In this document: positions 24,567 to 36,696 of the stretch, piece after piece | How positions within the stretch are numbered: position 1 is the first letter of the stretch | Layout of the letters: every line of letters begins with the position of its first letter | Assembly (NCBI GenBank): GCA_907165275.2 | Contig: OU015654.1 | Span: forward strand, 10,743,501 to 10,807,500 | Length of the DNA: 64,000 nucleotides | From: Zygaena filipendulae | Lineage: Eukaryota; Arthropoda; Insecta; Lepidoptera; Zygaenidae | Direction: 5' to 3' | The notes under the pieces: generated by a model | The model's input: the letters and a program-made list of their open reading frames with translations, nothing else | What the model was told of the DNA's origin: nothing | The model's database searches: none | Position numbers and translations under genes: made by a program

Positions 24567-24909
24567 CAAGTTCCGTAGATGACCGAGAGTGATATGGATG
24601 TAGGTACATATACAGTGTGAAAAGCACCGTTGCAGCTAGGTGCATACAGACAAAGCGTTGCACGTTGTATGTATCGGATGGCCGGCGCTGTGCTATCAAC
24701 AATTATTCACGAATATAAGCGTCATGTCACACAGGAATTAACTCCGTTAGCTCGTAAACATGGTGACGCTGATTTGTAGCTATCATTCCGCCTTTGTATT
24801 ACAAGCACATAACACAATTCAGGCTTTAAGTTACGTGGTTATTCTGCAGTTGTTTCAGATTTGGATTTCTCATCCACATTAACATTTACAACTAAAATCG
24901 AGTTTGTAT

Positions 24910-25030
24910 ATATTTTCTGTTAGAAATGCAAATGTGGCTTTATTCGTTTGTTAGTTACACTGCCTTGTTAACCGATTATCATAAAATTTTTGCATACATG
25001 TTGTCAGAGGTACAGAAAAGGACATATATA
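24910..25030 (+). mobile_element. Helitron-like fragment
   Basis: AAATGCAAATGTGGCTTTAT leads to TTGTCAGAGGTACAGAAAAG and GACAT, the middle of a short Helitron. The hairpin and CTAG end are missing. Confidence 0.4.
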
Positions 25031-25862
25031 TGTAAGTCTCGTACACTGAAGTTATTTTCGTCTAGATAATTTGTTTTGAAAGTGAAGAATAAAATTGCCC
25101 ATTGAAATTATTTTTGTTACCCATACAAAAATAATTCACCTCAGTCAATTAGGTATCTGCACATGATAAATAATGGGGAGAAAATATTTAAATTAAAGAG
25201 AGTGAGTGGGACAGAGAGAAAATATAAGGAATTTCAGAAACAAAATCAATTACATTATCCGATGAGAAAGAAATATCATAAATCAATGTCGACCCAGCGC
25301 CGAGGGCTGAGGAGCGATTCCCAGAGCAAATCTGGACGCGTAGGAATGTTAAGTGATTTTAAATTCGTAAACACCAACGTGCTCTCTATATACTTTATTC
25401 CCTAATAAATAATAGATAATCGCTTTTGCAGAAAAAAATCAAAAACTGACTACATATTTTCAGATCTACAACGTGTTAATGAGTTGATCAAAAACCTGAT
25501 ACACCCTATTTAAAAAATTAAGCAATAATATGATTAAATTATAAAATTATGTCGAAGAAATTAATAGTCTAACAGTTATTCAACAACATTAGTTTGGAGG
25601 TGACCTATCTAAGAAATTTCAAGCGCCTGCGCCTACGTGAATGACCGTTTCGATCTTTTTGCTGCGGGTGCCTTATACGCGCCAAATATTATATTATAAA
25701 TAATTTAGAGATGGACTAGTAAAATCGAAAAAATATAACCTATATTAAAATATGGTGTGATCGAGTCGATTCTGAACAAACTAATTTCTAGTTTTCAGTC
25801 AATTCATTCGATCTACTATACGTACCTAGATACTATGTTTACGTCGTACTATGACTTGTATA

Positions 25863-25926
25863 AAAAAATATAGTTATTCTTCTGAGGATATCACGTGATA
25901 TCCTCAGAAGAATAACTATATTTTTT
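25863..25926. repeat. 64-bp perfect palindrome
   Basis: Two 32-base arms with no spacer and no mismatch meet at 25894/25895 in TCACGTGA. The arms contain AGTTATTCTTCTGAGGATAT and its complement. One strand could extrude as a spacerless cruciform. Confidence 0.95.
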
Positions 25927-25994
25927 AAACATACATTTTAAAAATAAAAAATAATGACAAACGAAAAGAAAACGGAAAAAAAATAAGGTGAAAA

Positions 25995-26035
25995 CCATAG
26001 ATTTAGAATTTTTTTCGTACATTCTGAATCTATGG
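25995..26035. repeat. Hairpin with 15-base arms, 69 bp after the palindrome
   Basis: CCATAGATTTAGAAT at 25995-26009 pairs with ATTCTGAATCTATGG at 26021-26035, one mismatch, 11-base loop. GGTGAAAAC occurs on both sides of the hairpin. Confidence 0.85.
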
Positions 26036-26159
26036 TGAAAACAGAGAAACGAATAATACGTATACTGTGGCGGGAACAGCTAGTCTGCGCTAATATTAGA
26101 GGGAGGGATACTCTCTTCTTAAATAAAGTAACTACAGTATCCCTGAGTCACATCTAAGA

Positions 26160-26246
26160 TTTCATCACGTTTCATCTGGGAAGAATTTTATCTACTCCCG
26201 GGAATTCAGAAATTACCGCGAGTGGATCCGCGGTGGAACCAGCTAG
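26160..26246 (+). mobile_element. Helitron 3' fragment
   Basis: TCCCGGGAATTCAGAAATTA and GAGTGGATCCGCGGTGG precede AACCAGCTAG (CTAG 26243-26246). A GGGAACAGCTAG at 26084-26095 is a second worn terminus just upstream. Confidence 0.5.
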
Positions 26247-26761
26247 TTGGTTAATATCATGCAACAAGGACAAACAAAAAGTCGACCACGAAAAAAGCGA
26301 GGTTATCTATATATTCTAATTATTCTATGTATACTTTCACGTACTAAAAATATCTATTAGATAAATCCATATATTGTTATTAAGCCTAATACGGGGATGT
26401 CACAACAATCAGTAAAACAGTGTAGATAAAAGCATTGTCGTCGGCGAGGTGCTCCCGAATTTTCGCCAAGGGTCCCTCGTAAAACTTTATTAGCCGCATT
26501 AAGTTCGTGGTTGAATCCTGTTTATGTAATCGCCTCCGGAGACCTTTGCCGGAGAAAATATTAAGTGAAAAAAAAACCAAGCGACGACGCGAGACTCGTC
26601 ATTATGATGTAGCGAGTTACTACCCTTGAGGCATGTCGTCTACGACCTTTACATGCGCGGAATACGCGATCCTACGACGATAGACTTGTACTACATTATT
26701 GTGCTTAAAAAAACAAATCACAATAGTCATTTCGTTACGTATTAACCGCTCGCAGTGCGAA

Positions 26762-26849
26762 ACGACTAAAGACGCCTTTCGATGCCGGAAAAATATAAGT
26801 TCCCGAGGGAATCCCAAAACACTCGCAGATGAAAGCTCGGGGTGCAGCT
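26762..26849 (+). mobile_element. Worn Helitron 3' fragment
   Basis: AAGTTCCCGAGGGAATCCCA, then a degraded hairpin and GGGGTGCAGCTATAG. Overlaps the minus ORF at 26620-26817, which is rejected as a gene. Confidence 0.4.
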
Positions 26850-27597
26850 ATAGTAGGTAATAAATAAACATGATCAAATCCCTAGAGTTATCACGGGCTC
26901 ACGGATGACGTCGGATATTCCAAGAATAGATAGTTTGTGAACACGCGGATGCTTAGTCTCGTCTGCTTAGCTAGTTAAATATCTTCGTGCGAACCAGAAT
27001 TACCGATACAAATTACTCGCGAAATTCCTCTGTACTTCACTCACCATAACTAAACTGTGCTATCCCTATAGAATGTATTGAGTCGTGCATAATATCAGAA
27101 TGACGAAACATTTTGCTGACTTAAAACCTTTTTATTGGATATAGAATTTTACTCTTCTTCTTCTTCTTCAATTATGGCAATCTATCGCGATTTATCGCAT
27201 TTAATTCTGCCAATGTAAGTAAGTAGTTTTAGCAATTATAGTAATTATAGCGAAACGCCAATGACAGTGTCAGATTGTTCCCCAAGACAAAATACAATTC
27301 TCTCACGAAAATCAGCTTCTTTCTTGGAAAACAAAATGGCTGCTGGAAGGTGGTGGTGAAAATATCGAATAGGTGGGTAAATAACGCGACAGGCGTCCAC
27401 TTGCAACGGCCTCCACCGATCAACAACCGAATTTTACACTGAATGAACATTTAAATATAACATATTTATTTGTATGTTTGTAATGTTTAATGTTCGAAAT
27501 AAATGTTGTTCAATCTTTAAAGAATGACATTGCAAAAATAAATTATTTCATTTTTAGCTTGTTTATAAAATAGAACGTTTTAGTAAAAATAATATGT

Positions 27598-27744
27598 TAT
27601 CACTGTTTGTCTCTAGCTATGTTATGATGCTTAGATCTTTAAAACTACGCAACGGATTTTGATGAGGTTTTTTTTGCAGATAGAGTGATTCAAGAGGAAG
27701 GGACCTCTGAAATTACCGCGTGTGGAAACCGCGGGGACAGCTAG
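27598..27744 (+). mobile_element. Helitron-like sub-type D, copy 1
   Basis: Contains GATAGAGTGATTCAAGAGGA, shared only with 44872-45048, then ACCGCGTGTGGAAACCGCGG and CTAG (27741-27744). Confidence 0.65.
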
Positions 27745-29080
27745 TATTAAACAAAAGTATTATGGAACTGCTACCTCTGTGTAGACAATATCTCTGTCTG
27801 CTGACTCAATGCAGGATATTTACTCTGTGCAATTGTTATTATTTACTTGTCTCGTCCACAATTTGATTTGTATTCAGAGTTCGTTAGTTCTTCTCACAAT
27901 GATTACCCTCAGGCGAAAGCGTCTTCTAGCTCTATAGTTGCTTGATTATAATATTAAGTGCTTTTTCTATCTACGTATATCCCTACGTAACTCCCAACAG
28001 TGTCATGACATGAAAATTATAATATATCAGCAAAATTGTCTCGCAGCCGCCTAGAGGGATGCGGAGATTACAAAATTCTCATAATTGTTTAACTGCGTAT
28101 TGTAAAAGCTTAAATGGAAATATGCCTGTGAGAGCACGCCTGAGCGGAGAGTATAAATGAGTGGAAATTGAGCGGGAAACATGGACGATTTTTTTTCCAC
28201 TAGGATTTCATTATTTACTGTTATAGGTATGTAGTTTTCGTTAAAAAAAGTTTCATGTTCAATACTTAGTTGTTTTATACAGCAATCCATTGCTGATTTT
28301 ATCAAAGAAAAATTAAATGCTATTATTATTCAAAATGGTATTATTAATTTCTCAAAAGGTTCGGAAACTTTTAACGTCATTAAAAAATTAGAAATTAAAT
28401 TCAATTAAGTTATTTTTAATAAGTTTCATGTAAATAAAAATAGAGCTGTATCTCTTTAACGCCTATACCCAGAGAGAAGGTAATCACTACGTTTTACCTA
28501 TACCTATATAGAGTAGGAAGCAATGATTAATAGTCATTGGTAGGATGTCAATTATTGTAGAAGCACTTCTCAAAGAGAAATGAACTTAGGTTTGACAGTG
28601 ACAGCCCGTCATTGCGAATTTTAGATGAGTAACGCTAAATTAAAATAGTCTAATGCTCAATTGGATTAATTTACGTTATTGCCTTCATATTTATACCTAG
28701 ACCGGTGTACCTTGAAACTGAATACTAGCTAATACATAAAAACTATTATTTGTTGGTTGAATCGTCCGTTCACTGTGTAATTTTTAACATCGTAGGTAGG
28801 TTGAACACGGCTCTACGTATATTTAATTTTGTATATAATCCCAGATCAGTCTTTAGGAATTATGTTTTGTTCTTAGAAGAAAAATAAATCTTCCCCTTAA
28901 GGAAATATATTTCACTTGTCTATTCTTAACGTATCTACAGGTAAAAAATCTATATCACCTTTAATTTTTTTTTTTCAATACAATACATTTGTCTACGGGT
29001 AGATAGGTACTTACATTTTTTTTATGTATTGTACCTGTAATATTGGACAAAATTTGAGTTTGGAAACTGGAGTGGGATCA
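27745..29080. other. AT-rich DNA without recognised genes
   Basis: ORF 28051-28305 has no features of a gene. The 30-base sequence at 28470-28499, beginning CAGAGAGAAGGTAATCACTA, also occurs at 11483-11512. Confidence 0.45.
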
Positions 29081-29084
29081 ACAA

Positions 29085-29215
29085 GGCCTTCTAAGACTCA
29101 TGTGGTGCGCTCGTAAAATTTTACGAGCGGGGACGGCAGGCGCGGGTTCCATCCCCTCTGTCGCCGCCTGTACCTGGGATCCGCTGGGATCAAGCGAACC
29201 TAACCTCACATAACA
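29085..29215 (+). repeat. GC-rich SINE-like segment with a 22-bp palindrome
   Basis: A perfect palindrome spans 29108-29129, centred on AAAATTTT within GCTCG...CGAGC. It is followed by GCGGGTTCCATCCCC, which resembles a worn polymerase III B box. Single copy here, so the SINE idea is weak. Confidence 0.35.
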
Positions 29216-29329
29216 CCCACTCAGACGCACTTATCTATGTGATAATGTGATTAATGATTAATTTTGCTCATAATATTATAATAATTGATTAAGTTTGATT
29301 AAAATAATCAGATTTATTTTTACACGCTT

Positions 29330-29455
29330 TGCTGTTCCCCGTGGTTTTAACCGCGTTAATTTCGAAGTTTACGCGGAGATTCCAAGACAAAAAGTACCGT
29401 ATGGTCTTTTCTGTATCCCTGATATCGTGCAGGACTTCTCATCGAGTTGGTGCTC
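29330..29455 (-). mobile_element. Helitron fragment, minus
   Basis: GCTGTTCCCCGTGGTTTTAA, then CGCGTTAATTTCGAAGTT and AAAAAGTACCGTATGGTC. The CTAG is mutated. It overlaps the ORF at 29356-29679, which is rejected. Confidence 0.5.
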
Positions 29456-30270
29456 GTTTGATGGGTCTTGACAAAGACTCTGGTCCTAGATGATGACCAG
29501 GGCCTAAAAAGGAGCCAGAAGATTGCCCCTGGAGATCTGGAACTACAAAGAAACTCCAAAGATTTTTGAACTCGTTCATTTTGTTCCGATGAGTAAGTAC
29601 CGTCTGTTACATATGATATAAATAAAAAAAAAAAAAATTTTGTTAATGACCTGTTAGGATAAATTTTGGTTTCTGACAAATTTTGGACGTGTCACTTTTA
29701 CATAGACTCTGTCGATAGATATTCATTTTTTCTTTATAATTATCAATTAAATGGTTAATTAAGAAAAATTAAAATATAAAATCGAAAAATATTCTCTTCG
29801 TGTGATGAATTATTATATCATCATGAATAGAGGATTTTCTCAAATAAACTTCAAAGTTATCGAGCTAAATAAAACTCGTATTTTCTGCTATTCAGAACCT
29901 CTCCATTTAGTTCTATCCGCTCAAAGCGTAAACGAAATTTGTTTCGCTACAACGCCCTTATGATATAAAGGCTTCGGAAAATCTTTAAGTGTAGATATTT
30001 TGATATCAAAAGAGGATGGATATAACAATTTCATAGCAAGTAGCTGCTGAGGGCGACCGTAGGAGCGCACACACTTCAATAAATTTATAACACTTAGTTA
30101 ATTTCATATGATGTGAACCATCAGATCAGAACCAATGTTGGAAACGGTGGCTTTTTAGATCATTTTGGCAGGTACCACATACCTCATACCTCAGGCTATA
30201 GGTACACATGTCATTAGATGTATGCTACGATGATTTTTTTTTCAAAAAAATATTAAACTTCTTTAGGTGA

Positions 30271-30510
30271 CGACCAGATTGGCACAGTACCTATAGGTAA
30301 TTAAGAAGTTCTGCGTTAGATTCTCGATGGTGGTGGACTCGGTGTGATGAACACCGGGTTCCACTTTCCAGTCTTGGCGTATAAATTTAAACTACAATAA
30401 CAATATAATATGTAATATTATGTAGTATATACCACCTTTGTTTGGTTTCCACGACACAAGCTGATAGCTTAGTGTGGGATCAAGTAAAGCTTTGTGTTGT
30501 GGAGTGTTTT
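30271..30510 (+). repeat. tRNA-derived SINE, family A, copy 1
   Basis: GATTGGCACAGTA (A box), worn B box, then TGTGATGAACACCGGGTTCC and the tail block CCACGACACAAGCTGATAGC to GGGATCAAG. Same order as copies 34464 and 43416 but more diverged. Confidence 0.65.
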
Positions 30511-30796
30511 TATAAAAAATAATTATACCCATGTATTTTTTTAACTAATTTAGTTCATCTGGCACACCACTTATTTATTTTAAAGGAACGTTCCTGCATT
30601 ATAATTATGGTTTGGGTCCGCTATCCCAATCACGATGAGAAATCAGTATTCATAATATTAAACCTCCATTACGCACACATGATGCATAATTAATTTGTTA
30701 TGGTAGATTTTTATGGGCTCGTAAAAGTTGATAGTTATAATTTTGAATATTTGTTGCCCCTTACCATCAGATCGAGTAGCTTATACACGAATATAT

Positions 30797-30990
30797 ACCC
30801 GCGTTATTTTCTTAGATCCCGCTCGAATTTCGGGATAAAAGTACTCCTGAAAATGTGATGCATGTTTACCCGCGTTAATTTCGGAGTTCCCACTGGAATT
30901 CGGGGAAAACAATCGTTATCGGTACCCTTGCCAACGTGTTTGCCAAATTTAATAGTGATAGGTTGAGCCGTTAAGGCGTGAAAGCGTAAC
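30797..30990 (-). mobile_element. Decayed Helitron, minus, double 3' end
   Basis: Two hairpin blocks occur: CCCGCGTTATTTTCTTAG at 30798 and CCCGCGTTAATTTCGGAG at 30870. They are followed by GTACCCTTGCCAACGTGTTT and AGCCGTTAAGGCGTGAAAGC. The 62-residue minus ORF here is element sequence. Confidence 0.5.
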
Positions 30991-31725
30991 AAACAAACAA
31001 CTTGCGTTAGATCAAGGTTTCGATAACATTAAAAATACTCATTATTTCTTATACACTTTAAATCATAGAAGTTTCTTTTAAAAAACAACATTGCAATAAT
31101 AGTGTTGCTTACTCTAACTGAATCACGCACCTTCAAGTTACGTACCTACGTAGAAGTAAAAAAAGGTCTCCATCAAAACCAACTACGTAACTCCGGTTTC
31201 GTTAGACAGCTGATGAAACGGAATTCATAGAGATTCTAACGCTAACAATACTACGATTGCTGTCCGCATATATTTCTAGCTATACTAAAAAGAAAAAGAC
31301 CTAGAGACCTACAGAGGTGATAATCTGTCAAGGTACATCTAAATTTTCTAAATTTTATATTCATCGCGACGCGCGCCACCGACCGAAACCGCTAGTTTAA
31401 TATTGATACTATTATTTTGCACAAGGCCTCATATTATAATTCAAGCAAATAAAACTTATTTGTGGATAGAGTTTAATTTTGTTTGAAATTAAAAAATCTA
31501 TGCTTTATTGCCATAAAAAAATATATCCAGCGTTTTTGAGTAGTTCAACCTAAATCCTTTAAGACGAACTCATAGACCTCTGTTTGCGCTTTTTGTAGTT
31601 CTATAACTATATATAATTCTACGCTCTCGTCGGTTTCCAAACTTACAAATCAATAATAATTACAAACGATACAATATACCTATTTTATTGCACCACATAA
31701 TTTTTACCATAATTTTCTAGGTAAA

Positions 31726-31962
31726 CTAGCAGTCCCGCTCGGTTTCACCCGCGATAATTTCGAAGTTCCCGCGGAATTGTTCCACACAAACTTTGCAACA
31801 CCCCATTTCATCCCCGTAGGGGTTGAATTTTCAAAAATCCTTTGTTATCGGATGCCTACGTCATAGAAAGAACACACCCTCCAACTTTCAAGTCTCTACG
31901 ACCAGCAGTTTAGGCTGTACGTTGATCCAGTCATTCAGGACAAAGGATTTTATATGTATAGA
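31726..31962 (-). mobile_element. Helitron-like sub-type E, copy 1
   Basis: CTAG at 31726-31729, then GTTTCACCCGCGATAATTTC, CCCCGTAGGGGTTGAA, AAGTCTCTACGACCAGCAG and CAGTCATTCAGGACAAAGGA. Same order, reversed, as 49500-49748 and 55682-55847. The ORF at 31823-32113 runs out of it and is not a gene. Confidence 0.65.
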
Positions 31963-32338
31963 TGAAATATATCGCATAAAAGCGGTACTGATTGTATTTT
32001 GTTCTCAATCTTTCTCAGAAATCAGAACCTACACACGACAGTTATGCCCTTTGCCTAGTTCTACTCCGTTTTCCCTAAGTCGCGGCACACTCGCTTCATT
32101 TACGACCAACTAATGGCGCGCATAATGGATATTTACTGCGTTGTTTACTACTACATTTACCTATCCGCTACATGCTCTTATACGAATAAACAAAGAAAGT
32201 TTTCGGACATTGAGCAATCTTATAAGTTATAGCTGACAGCAAGGAAATTTACAATGCAAAACAATCAACCGTTTTTTTACCGGGTTCAGGTATTTATTAT
32301 TATTCTTTTGAACTTTTAATAGCTCTCTCTAGGCAATG

Positions 32339-32556
32339 GGCTAGTTGACTAATTTTTTTAAGCCGGTTTGTAGATTAATAAAAAATATTGGATACGTATT
32401 TTTTCTTTTTTTACGTAATCATAAAATAACGGCGCAGTTAATCCGGTGCAGTTTGTATGGCGGCTTATAGCGGTTAGTGACGTCACAAGCCCCCGACCTA
32501 TTATTTCTGTATAATTATTTTAATTTTATATTATTAGAATTGTGATTTTCAAAAGT
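32339..32556 (+). mobile_element. GACGTCAC-core MITE, 3' half worn
   Basis: GGCTAGTTGACTAATTTTTT, then TTGGATACGTATTTTTTC, GGTGCAGTTTGTATGGCGGC and TAGTGACGTCACAAGCCCCC. The right half is shortened and ends TTAGAATTGTGATTTTCAAA. Confidence 0.6.
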
Positions 32557-34463
32557 CTTAAACATCCGTATTGTTTTTTTGGTAAACAGCTTGACCATAC
32601 CTACACTGAAGGTATACTCCTTGTATACCTAATTCAAATTGTACCAGTAGGTACATTTAGTCTCATCTATGTATAGATAACGAAATAAAAAACAATGTTG
32701 CCAATTCTGTTGATTCGTTGACTTTTCGTGATTAGATTTATAAATTCGTCGGGCAAAGAGGCCAATTTAAAAAATATTGTTATTCGCCGTGGACTTTCGC
32801 AGACGGTGACGCCGTCCCTCGGCTTCGCTCAACATCCGCTAATTGGTTTCGAAGTTGTTTTCGAGCATAATTTCAGCTAATTGCACTCGTGATCTCGGCG
32901 TCCCGCCAACTTTGTAATAGCAGTAGATACGGTAGCGCGCAAAACGAATCTGCTCATATTGTGAGTTGTAACTTTTGATGTATTGCTCTCTCGCTACTAT
33001 AGGTACTGTCTATATATATACCTACTACACGTATATCGTTCGCCTTTTATCCCTTCAACAGAATATAGGCTTTAGACTTTAGAGGAACCTGAGAAGTACG
33101 TAAGTGTGTCAGTATTTCTTTACCTAGAATAGTAGGCTTATTACTGACATGCAGTTTAACAAAACAAAATAAAAAGGAAAACAACACTATTGTATTAACG
33201 GGTATGAAATACTTTTGGTTGTGACCAGCAGAAGCACGACGTGCGCTCCATGTTCACAGGAAAATACAACGGGATATCGTTTCGTAGAGCACTTGTATTA
33301 TCACCCAACTCCCACTCCGGTTCCGACGCTACGGTATGCTTTGGAGATTAAAAGGATTCTTGAAATTATGATCTTAAGTGGAGTTTTTAATACCAGCACC
33401 AAAAGTTGTAGACAGTTATAGAGTATACTTTTAGACAAATAAATGCCTATGTAGGTTTGTTTATTTGATGCGTAGAAGGTACTAGATAAATAGGAACTCA
33501 TTATTATTGCATATATCTTTTTATTTTTTTTATTGGAAATTTACCTATAGATTTTAAAAAAAAGTTTCATTTATTTAATTTGATTTAGTTTATTTAATTT
33601 ATTCAATGAAATTTTTATTGAGTTTAATTTAGTTTATTGAATGTAATTTTCATTTTCTAATTTAATTTATTTTGTTATTATTTTGTAATTATTTTATTAG
33701 AATTTTATGGGTTACTTTGCCTGAAATAATTAAATTATTATTATTATTATAATGCGGATACATTATCAGAGGTAGGTACCGAAAAAAGTGCTGTACTGGG
33801 AGGAAAAATTATCTACTTCTCAATAGATCTACTTGACAAAATCAATATTGCCGTGTGAGAAGCTGCGGGCACCAGCTAGCAGAAACATATAAAGATTGAA
33901 ATGGAAATTAGAATGAGTTTTCCTCCCATTATTATTATCAGCGATTCGAATTTTTTCACCCGACCGTGAACTTTCTCTGCGACCGAATTCGGTTAGAGAA
34001 ACATTTTGATCGCCGCTCGGGTCATGTTTTGATAACGGCGTGACGGTGTTATCTCGCTTGATGAATGGACTTTTTGTTCAAAATGAACATTGTTATTTTG
34101 ATACGTCGAGGCATAATAATATAGAGAAGGCACCGTAAATTATACAATCCGCTTTGATGAACAGACAGACAATGTAGCGACCCACCTCTCTATCTTTTGA
34201 ATTGCTTTTTATTTTAGCATGAATCTACATTACATAAGCAGTAACGTATACCTACTCGTAAAAGAAGCAAGCAAATTATACTACCTTTTCAAGCCATGCT
34301 AACATAATTTAACTATTTCAATAGATTTATAAAGTTCTTTGAGGATAGTGTTTGGTATACATTTTCAACATTTTTATATTTAAATCCCTATAATCGAATG
34401 GTCATGAGTTTATCTCAAAGAAATTCAAATTGTTAGTAATAGTAATGTATCATAATAAAATTT
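32557..34463. other. Unannotated DNA with two GC-richer patches
   Basis: Patches at 32795-32945 and 33960-34075 are less AT-rich and contain CTAATTGG and GATAACGG/GTTATCTCG words, compatible with homeodomain and GATA sites. ORFs 33215-33421 and 33301-33501 overlap on opposite strands and have no coding support. Near 33540-33710 there are degenerate TTTATTTAATTT repeats. Confidence 0.3.
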
Positions 34464-34722
34464 TGACCACCCGATTGGCGCAGTAGGTCACCATGCCTAC
34501 CCGCCAAGCAAGAGGTTTAGGGTTTGATTCCCGGTAGGGGTGCACTTCGTGTGATGAACACAGCGATCCACTTTCCAGTCTAGGTGTGTTTATATATCTA
34601 TAGTATAATATATATGTACATACATATATACCACGTTTGCTTGGTTTCCAATTAACAAGCTTATAATAGCTTGCAGTGGGATCAAGTGGATCTGTGTGTT
34701 GTGATGTGGATTATTACTATTA
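34464..34722 (+). repeat. tRNA-derived SINE, family A, copy 2
   Basis: A box TTGGCGCAGTAGGTCACC, B box GGTTTGATTCCC (about 34521), TGTGATGAACACAGCGATCC, an AT-rich middle, then GGGATCAAGTGGATCTGTGT and a run of ATTATTACTATT at the 3' end. Confidence 0.75.
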
Positions 34723-34743
34723 TCTATAGGTATATCTATATCT

Positions 34744-35232
34744 TCTATACTTATAATAAAACTGTAGAGAGGTCAATTCTGTACATTGAATATATATTCA
34801 AAATTAATATTGGAGGATGAATGGTGATCGATACTGATGCCAAAAAAGCAATCAGTAAATTTTTTGTCTGTCTGTCTGTCTGTGTGTAAGTGCACGCATG
34901 GATCAAAAACTGCTGAAGGGATTTTAACCAAACTTAGTACGATTGTAGTCCATACTCCTGGGCAGGTTATAGGCTATATAACATAACGCTAAGACACATA
35001 GGAGCTGAGCAGTGACGATAAATTTGAAGCAACTCGGATGAAAATGCGCTTTCGAGCTCTAATCCTCGCATACGTTTACTCAATCACGCTAAAACGGCGG
35101 GACGGATTTGGATGAAATTTGGCATGCACGTTGTCAGGGGTATCTACAGAGAAGGATATAGGGTACTTTTTATCCCGGAATTCCCGCGGGAACTCAGAAA
35201 TTACCGCGGGTGAAATCGCAGGGCACAGCTAG
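34744..35232 (+). mobile_element. Complete long-type LEP1-like Helitron
   Basis: Starts TCTATACTTATAATAAAACT and ends CTAG (35229-35232); 489 bases. Between them lie GGAGGATGAATGGTGATCGA, the (TCTG)n tract, GGGCAGGTTATAGGCTATAT and the CCGCGGGTGAAATCGCAGG hairpin, which has one broken pair. No ORF. Confidence 0.8.
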
Positions 35233-35282
35233 TAATTAATAAAATCTTACGACTTTTCCATTAGCTTAATGTTCGTTAACAG

Positions 35283-35511
35283 AGGGGTTATTATGTAACT
35301 TTTGTTTCTATCATTTTTCGGTTGCAATCAAAAACATGACGGTTTTGCGATTACAATATGCACGTTTTGACAACTACAATATCTAGCAATCAATCAAAAT
35401 AAACATACTTCAAAAGTTGAAGCTGCCTAAACATGATTAATTGATCACAAAATCGCTATTTTTCTGATTGAAACTGAAATATGATAGCAACATAAGTTAC
35501 ATAATTGCCCT
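35283..35511 (+). mobile_element. MITE with TATTATGTAAC ends, copy 2
   Basis: AGGGGTTATTATGTAACTTT on the left and AGTTACATAATTGCCCT on the right. It sits 50 bases after a complete Helitron. Confidence 0.7.
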
Positions 35512-35566
35512 GCAGGTGGCATTGTAACACTTTACCACTGCCAATTCCGATCTCACTTATTCCTTG

Positions 35567-35613
35567 CTAGCTGTTCCCGCGGTTCCACCCGCGTTAATTT
35601 CAGAGTTCGCTTA
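35567..35613 (-). mobile_element. Helitron 3' tip
   Basis: CTAGCTGTTCCCGCGGTTCC then CACCCGCGTTAATTTCAGAG; the rest is gone. Confidence 0.5.
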
Positions 35614-35846
35614 CAGCTTTTCGTTGTGTATTTTCTTTGTTATTTCAAATGCTCCCGTTCTATTTTTTTAATGCCGCATCTGTTTTTTTCTTTAACCCGA
35701 TCTTCAGCCAGTGTACTCTTCGATCCAGAACGTTTTGTGTGTTTGCAGTGTAACGATTCGCTAGAGCGTTTACATTGCGATTGTTTTTGTACCGAACGCA
35801 AAACGTAAAGGTTTTATTACATTCATTTTTATCCAGTTTACTTGGA

Positions 35847-35956
35847 ATCCTCACTATAAATGCGAATGTGAGTTTGTTTGTTCATTTTTTGTTACGCTTT
35901 CACGGCTTAGTGGCTAACTGATCATCATGAAATTTTACTTTTTGATAGAACAGCTA
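35847..35956 (+). mobile_element. Internally deleted short Helitron
   Basis: TCCTCACTATAAATGCGAAT, TTTGTTACGCTTTCACGGC and TCATCATGAAATTTTACTTT lead straight to ACAGCTAG, skipping the hairpin block. A second worn copy without a terminus follows at 35985-36060. Confidence 0.5.
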
Positions 35957-36429
35957 GTAGTAGTATATGAAAATAATAACATCCTTAAAAGGCGGATGTG
36001 AGTGTACCTATTTGTTTCGCTTTTACGCCTTAACTATGCTCAGCCGATCATCGTGTTTAAGTATAAAATTAATTTTTTTCTCAGACAAACATCGTAGATA
36101 CTAATTACGAATCAAACATATTTCCTGGTTTACCTAGAGTAGCCTTAATGGACCTACATAAATTTGATTCGAAGAAAAATGCTCTTTCCAAAATTTAAAA
36201 ATCATGTCACAGGTGCAAATGCAAAATCTAATAGCATTCGTACCTACAATAAATCATCGTCGCCGGCCATTGCTTTATAACCATGTTGTACCTAACCATT
36301 TTATATATAACATCCACGCACTACAAAGTGTGTAAATGATTTATATTTTGTAAAAGGATAAAGACGCGCCAAAACAGGTACATACATACGAGAGTAAATA
36401 GTCCATCAGCTAAACTTCCTTTAATCTGA

Positions 36430-36530
36430 GCGTAAGTAACGGCCTCGCTCAGAATCGTTCTTTAATTTGGCATTTAGCTAATTAAGTTCAATTTAGTTAA
36501 AGACTAACCGCCGCACTCAGAGTCGACTTT
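36430..36530. repeat. Worn relative of the 36562 hairpin element
   Basis: CCGCCGCACTCAGAGTCGAC then TTTAATGATTAATTAG on the right and CGCTCAGAATCGTTCTTTAA on the left resemble the arms of the next element. The match is loose. Confidence 0.3.
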
Positions 36531-36561
36531 AATGATTAATTAGTATAGATTTTTAAAACAC

Positions 36562-36680
36562 AACTGCCGCAATCATACAAGTTTAATAAATTAATGTTAA
36601 TTGGCATTTAACGAGATGTAACTTAATTAAATAAATGCCAATTAACATTAATTTTTTAAACTTGTCTGATTGCGGCAGTT
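36562..36680. mobile_element. 119-bp hairpin element with 48-bp arms
   Basis: Arms 36562-36609 and 36633-36680 are complementary over 48 bases with two mismatches; the loop is 23 bases. Arm ends read AACTGCCGCAATCA and TGATTGCGGCAGTT. It has the form of a minimal MITE or a precursor for small RNA. No ORF. Confidence 0.8.
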
Positions 36681-36696
36681 AGTTTTTTAGTTTTTT

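Noticed and set aside
34744..35232. CRISPR-like or satellite array from the repeated GC hairpins
   Set aside because: The hairpins are dispersed element ends with variable bodies, not regularly spaced repeats.
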